From assembly GCA_018716005.1 (NCBI GenBank), contig DVKN01000233.1, forward strand, positions 1 to 6,228: a DNA stretch of 6,228 nt, given 5' to 3'. The notes beneath the pieces were generated by a model. It searched no databases, was not told where the DNA came from, and saw only the letters and a list, made by a program, of their open reading frames with translations. Both the position numbers and the translations under genes were made by a program. Below, one piece after another: positions 5,574 through 6,228 of this stretch; position 1 is the first letter of the stretch, and the number at the start of each line of letters is the position of its first letter. The DNA is from Candidatus Scatomorpha stercoravium. GTDB taxonomy: Bacteria; Bacillota; Clostridia; Oscillospirales; Oscillospiraceae.

Positions 5574-5608
5574 AAATCCGCCCGTTCAGAGCGAACGGGC
5601 GGATTTTT
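5574..5608 (+). terminator. Intrinsic terminator between convergent genes, possibly bidirectional
   Basis: A perfect 14-bp stem (5574-5587 with 5593-5606) with a five-base loop AGAGC runs into TTTTT at 5604-5608, a strong terminator for the plus-strand transcript. On the minus strand the same hairpin lies directly after the spoVT stop. There the T-rich part is weaker (ATTTCCGGTTTTATC), so it may also stop spoVT transcripts, less efficiently. Confidence 0.9.
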
Positions 5609-6150
5609 CATGCCTCCATCTGCTTCCCGAGGAAGCCGGCGACGGTCTCGGCGAGCTTGTACTCGACTTCGCCGGGCGCGGGGGAGTTCTTCCCGCCGGC
5701 GAAAATGACGCAGCCCATGAGGTCGCCCTCGCTCACGACCGGCGCGGCCACGGCGACGGAGTACGGCCCCTCGCCGCTGACAATGGGGAGCGCGGGCGAG
5801 CCCGGGTCATGGCGGTAGGGCCGCCGCGACTCCATCAGCTGCTCGAGCTCGGGGCTCACGCGCTTCTCGAGGAGCTCGCGCTTCCCCCCGCCCGCCACGG
5901 CGATAACCGCGTCCCTGTCGCAGACCGCCGCCACCGCGTCCGTAGACCGGTGCAGCGACTCGCAAATCTGCGCCGCGAACTGCGAAATCTCCCCGATAGG
6001 CGAGTACTTTTTGAAGATAACCTCCCCGTCCTTCTCCGTAAATATCTCCAACGGGTCGCCGTCGCGGATACGCATGGTGCGGCGGATTTCCTTCGGGATG
6101 ACAACCCGCCCCAAATCGTCGATACGGCGCACAATGCCGGTAGCTTTCAT
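5608..6150 (-). CDS. spoVT: Stage V sporulation protein T (AbrB-family regulator)
   Basis: This 180-residue protein nearly equals the 178 residues of B. subtilis SpoVT. Residues 1-50 form the AbrB-type swapped-hairpin DNA-binding domain: MKATGIVRRIDDLGRVVIPK, then EIRRTMRIRDGDPLEIF and the strand GEVIFKKYSPIGEI. Residues from about 55 to 178 form the GAF-like C-terminal domain that in SpoVT supports tetramer formation and possibly binds a ligand. In Bacillus, SpoVT acts in the forespore, modulating sigma-G-dependent genes and spore coat, germination and late sporulation properties; that role is transferred here by family. The length and the GAF domain distinguish it from AbrB and Abh, which are about 95 residues. 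The start at 6150 has an AGGAGGT ribosome binding site at 6157-6163. The gene is convergent with the lyase operon, and its stop codon abuts the shared terminator. A candidate sigma-G promoter and a hairpin precede it. Confidence 0.95.
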   Translation of the reverse strand: MKATGIVRRIDDLGRVVIPKEIRRTMRIRDGDPLEIFTEKDGEVIFKKYSPIGEISQFAAQICESLHRSTDAVAAVCDRDAVIAVAGGGKRELLEKRVSPELEQLMESRRPYRHDPGSPALPIVSGEGPYSVAVAAPVVSEGDLMGCVIFAGGKNSPAPGEVEYKLAETVAGFLGKQMEA

Positions 6151-6160
6151 GGCAATACCT

Positions 6161-6184
6161 CCTGCATTTGTTTCTATATGCAGG
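6161..6184 (-). promoter_or_regulatory. Inverted repeat in the spoVT leader overlapping the ribosome binding site
   Basis: CCTGCAT (6161-6167) and ATGCAGG (6178-6184) are exact reverse complements, 7 bp with a 10-nt spacer. In the spoVT mRNA the second arm reached by the ribosome contains the first three bases (AGG, 6163-6161) of the AGGAGGT Shine-Dalgarno site. It could be a weak hairpin limiting translation or a protein-binding palindrome near the transcription start. Confidence 0.5.
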
Positions 6185-6187
6185 GCT

Positions 6188-6216
6188 TAGTATTAGCGGA
6201 TCGTCATGGACTATGC
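6188..6216 (-). promoter_or_regulatory. Candidate sigma-G (forespore) promoter of spoVT
   Basis: On the minus strand GCATA (6216-6212) is followed after 17 bp by AATACTA (6194-6188). The sigma-F/sigma-G -35 element is of the form G-(C/T)-ATA, and the sigma-G -10 is of the form CATNNTA, so this matches all but the first -10 base at an acceptable spacing. Transcription would start near 6182, about 31 nt before the spoVT ATG. No good sigma-A promoter is visible in the same interval. spoVT is sigma-G-dependent in Bacillus, which agrees. Confidence 0.62.
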
Positions 6217-6228
6217 GCGAGGGAGAAA

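Overview
The window looks like a piece of a GC-rich, endospore-forming Clostridia-type Firmicute chromosome (Oscillospiraceae-like or a related gut lineage; this is inference). The evidence is a clear SpoVT sporulation regulator, a YtrA-type GntR regulator with an ABC exporter, strong purine-rich Shine-Dalgarno sites, sigma-A style promoters and very high GC at third codon positions. I see no insertion sequence, phage gene, CRISPR array, tRNA or rRNA.

Layout. On the left edge (1-188, minus strand) is the N-terminal part of a class I SAM-dependent methyltransferase that runs off the window. Its only possible ATG overlaps, head to head, the start of a small XRE-type helix-turn-helix gene (187-429, plus), which ends in an excellent intrinsic terminator (436-468). 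After about 80 bp with no recognisable feature comes a near-consensus promoter (550-578), followed at once by a perfect 10-bp inverted repeat (579-605). This drives a three-gene operon with overlapping genes: YtrA-like GntR repressor (621-995), ABC ATPase (985-1881) and a large ABC permease with a C-terminal soluble domain (1856-3667). The expected logic is autoregulation: the GntR protein binds the inverted repeat over the start of transcription and releases it when the exporter is needed. The substrate cannot be read from the sequence.

A long hairpin (3682-3718) closes that operon. A separate TATAAT promoter directly after it precedes a gene strongly recognisable as diaminopropionate ammonia-lyase (3758-4906), a PLP enzyme. 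It is followed 19 nt downstream by an unrecognised membrane-anchored protein with a Pro-Thr repeat linker (4926-5564), probably on the same transcript. The plus-strand genes end at a strong terminator (5574-5608) that also separates them from the convergent spoVT gene (5608-6150, minus).

spoVT has a good candidate sigma-G promoter within the last 40 bp of the window and a small inverted repeat whose distal arm overlaps its ribosome binding site. Most of the window is ordinary core and accessory content. The observations most worth checking are the spoVT leader, the GntR operator/promoter arrangement, the methyltransferase/XRE start overlap, and the unknown anchored protein next to the lyase. 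I did not find convincing evidence of a wholly new system.
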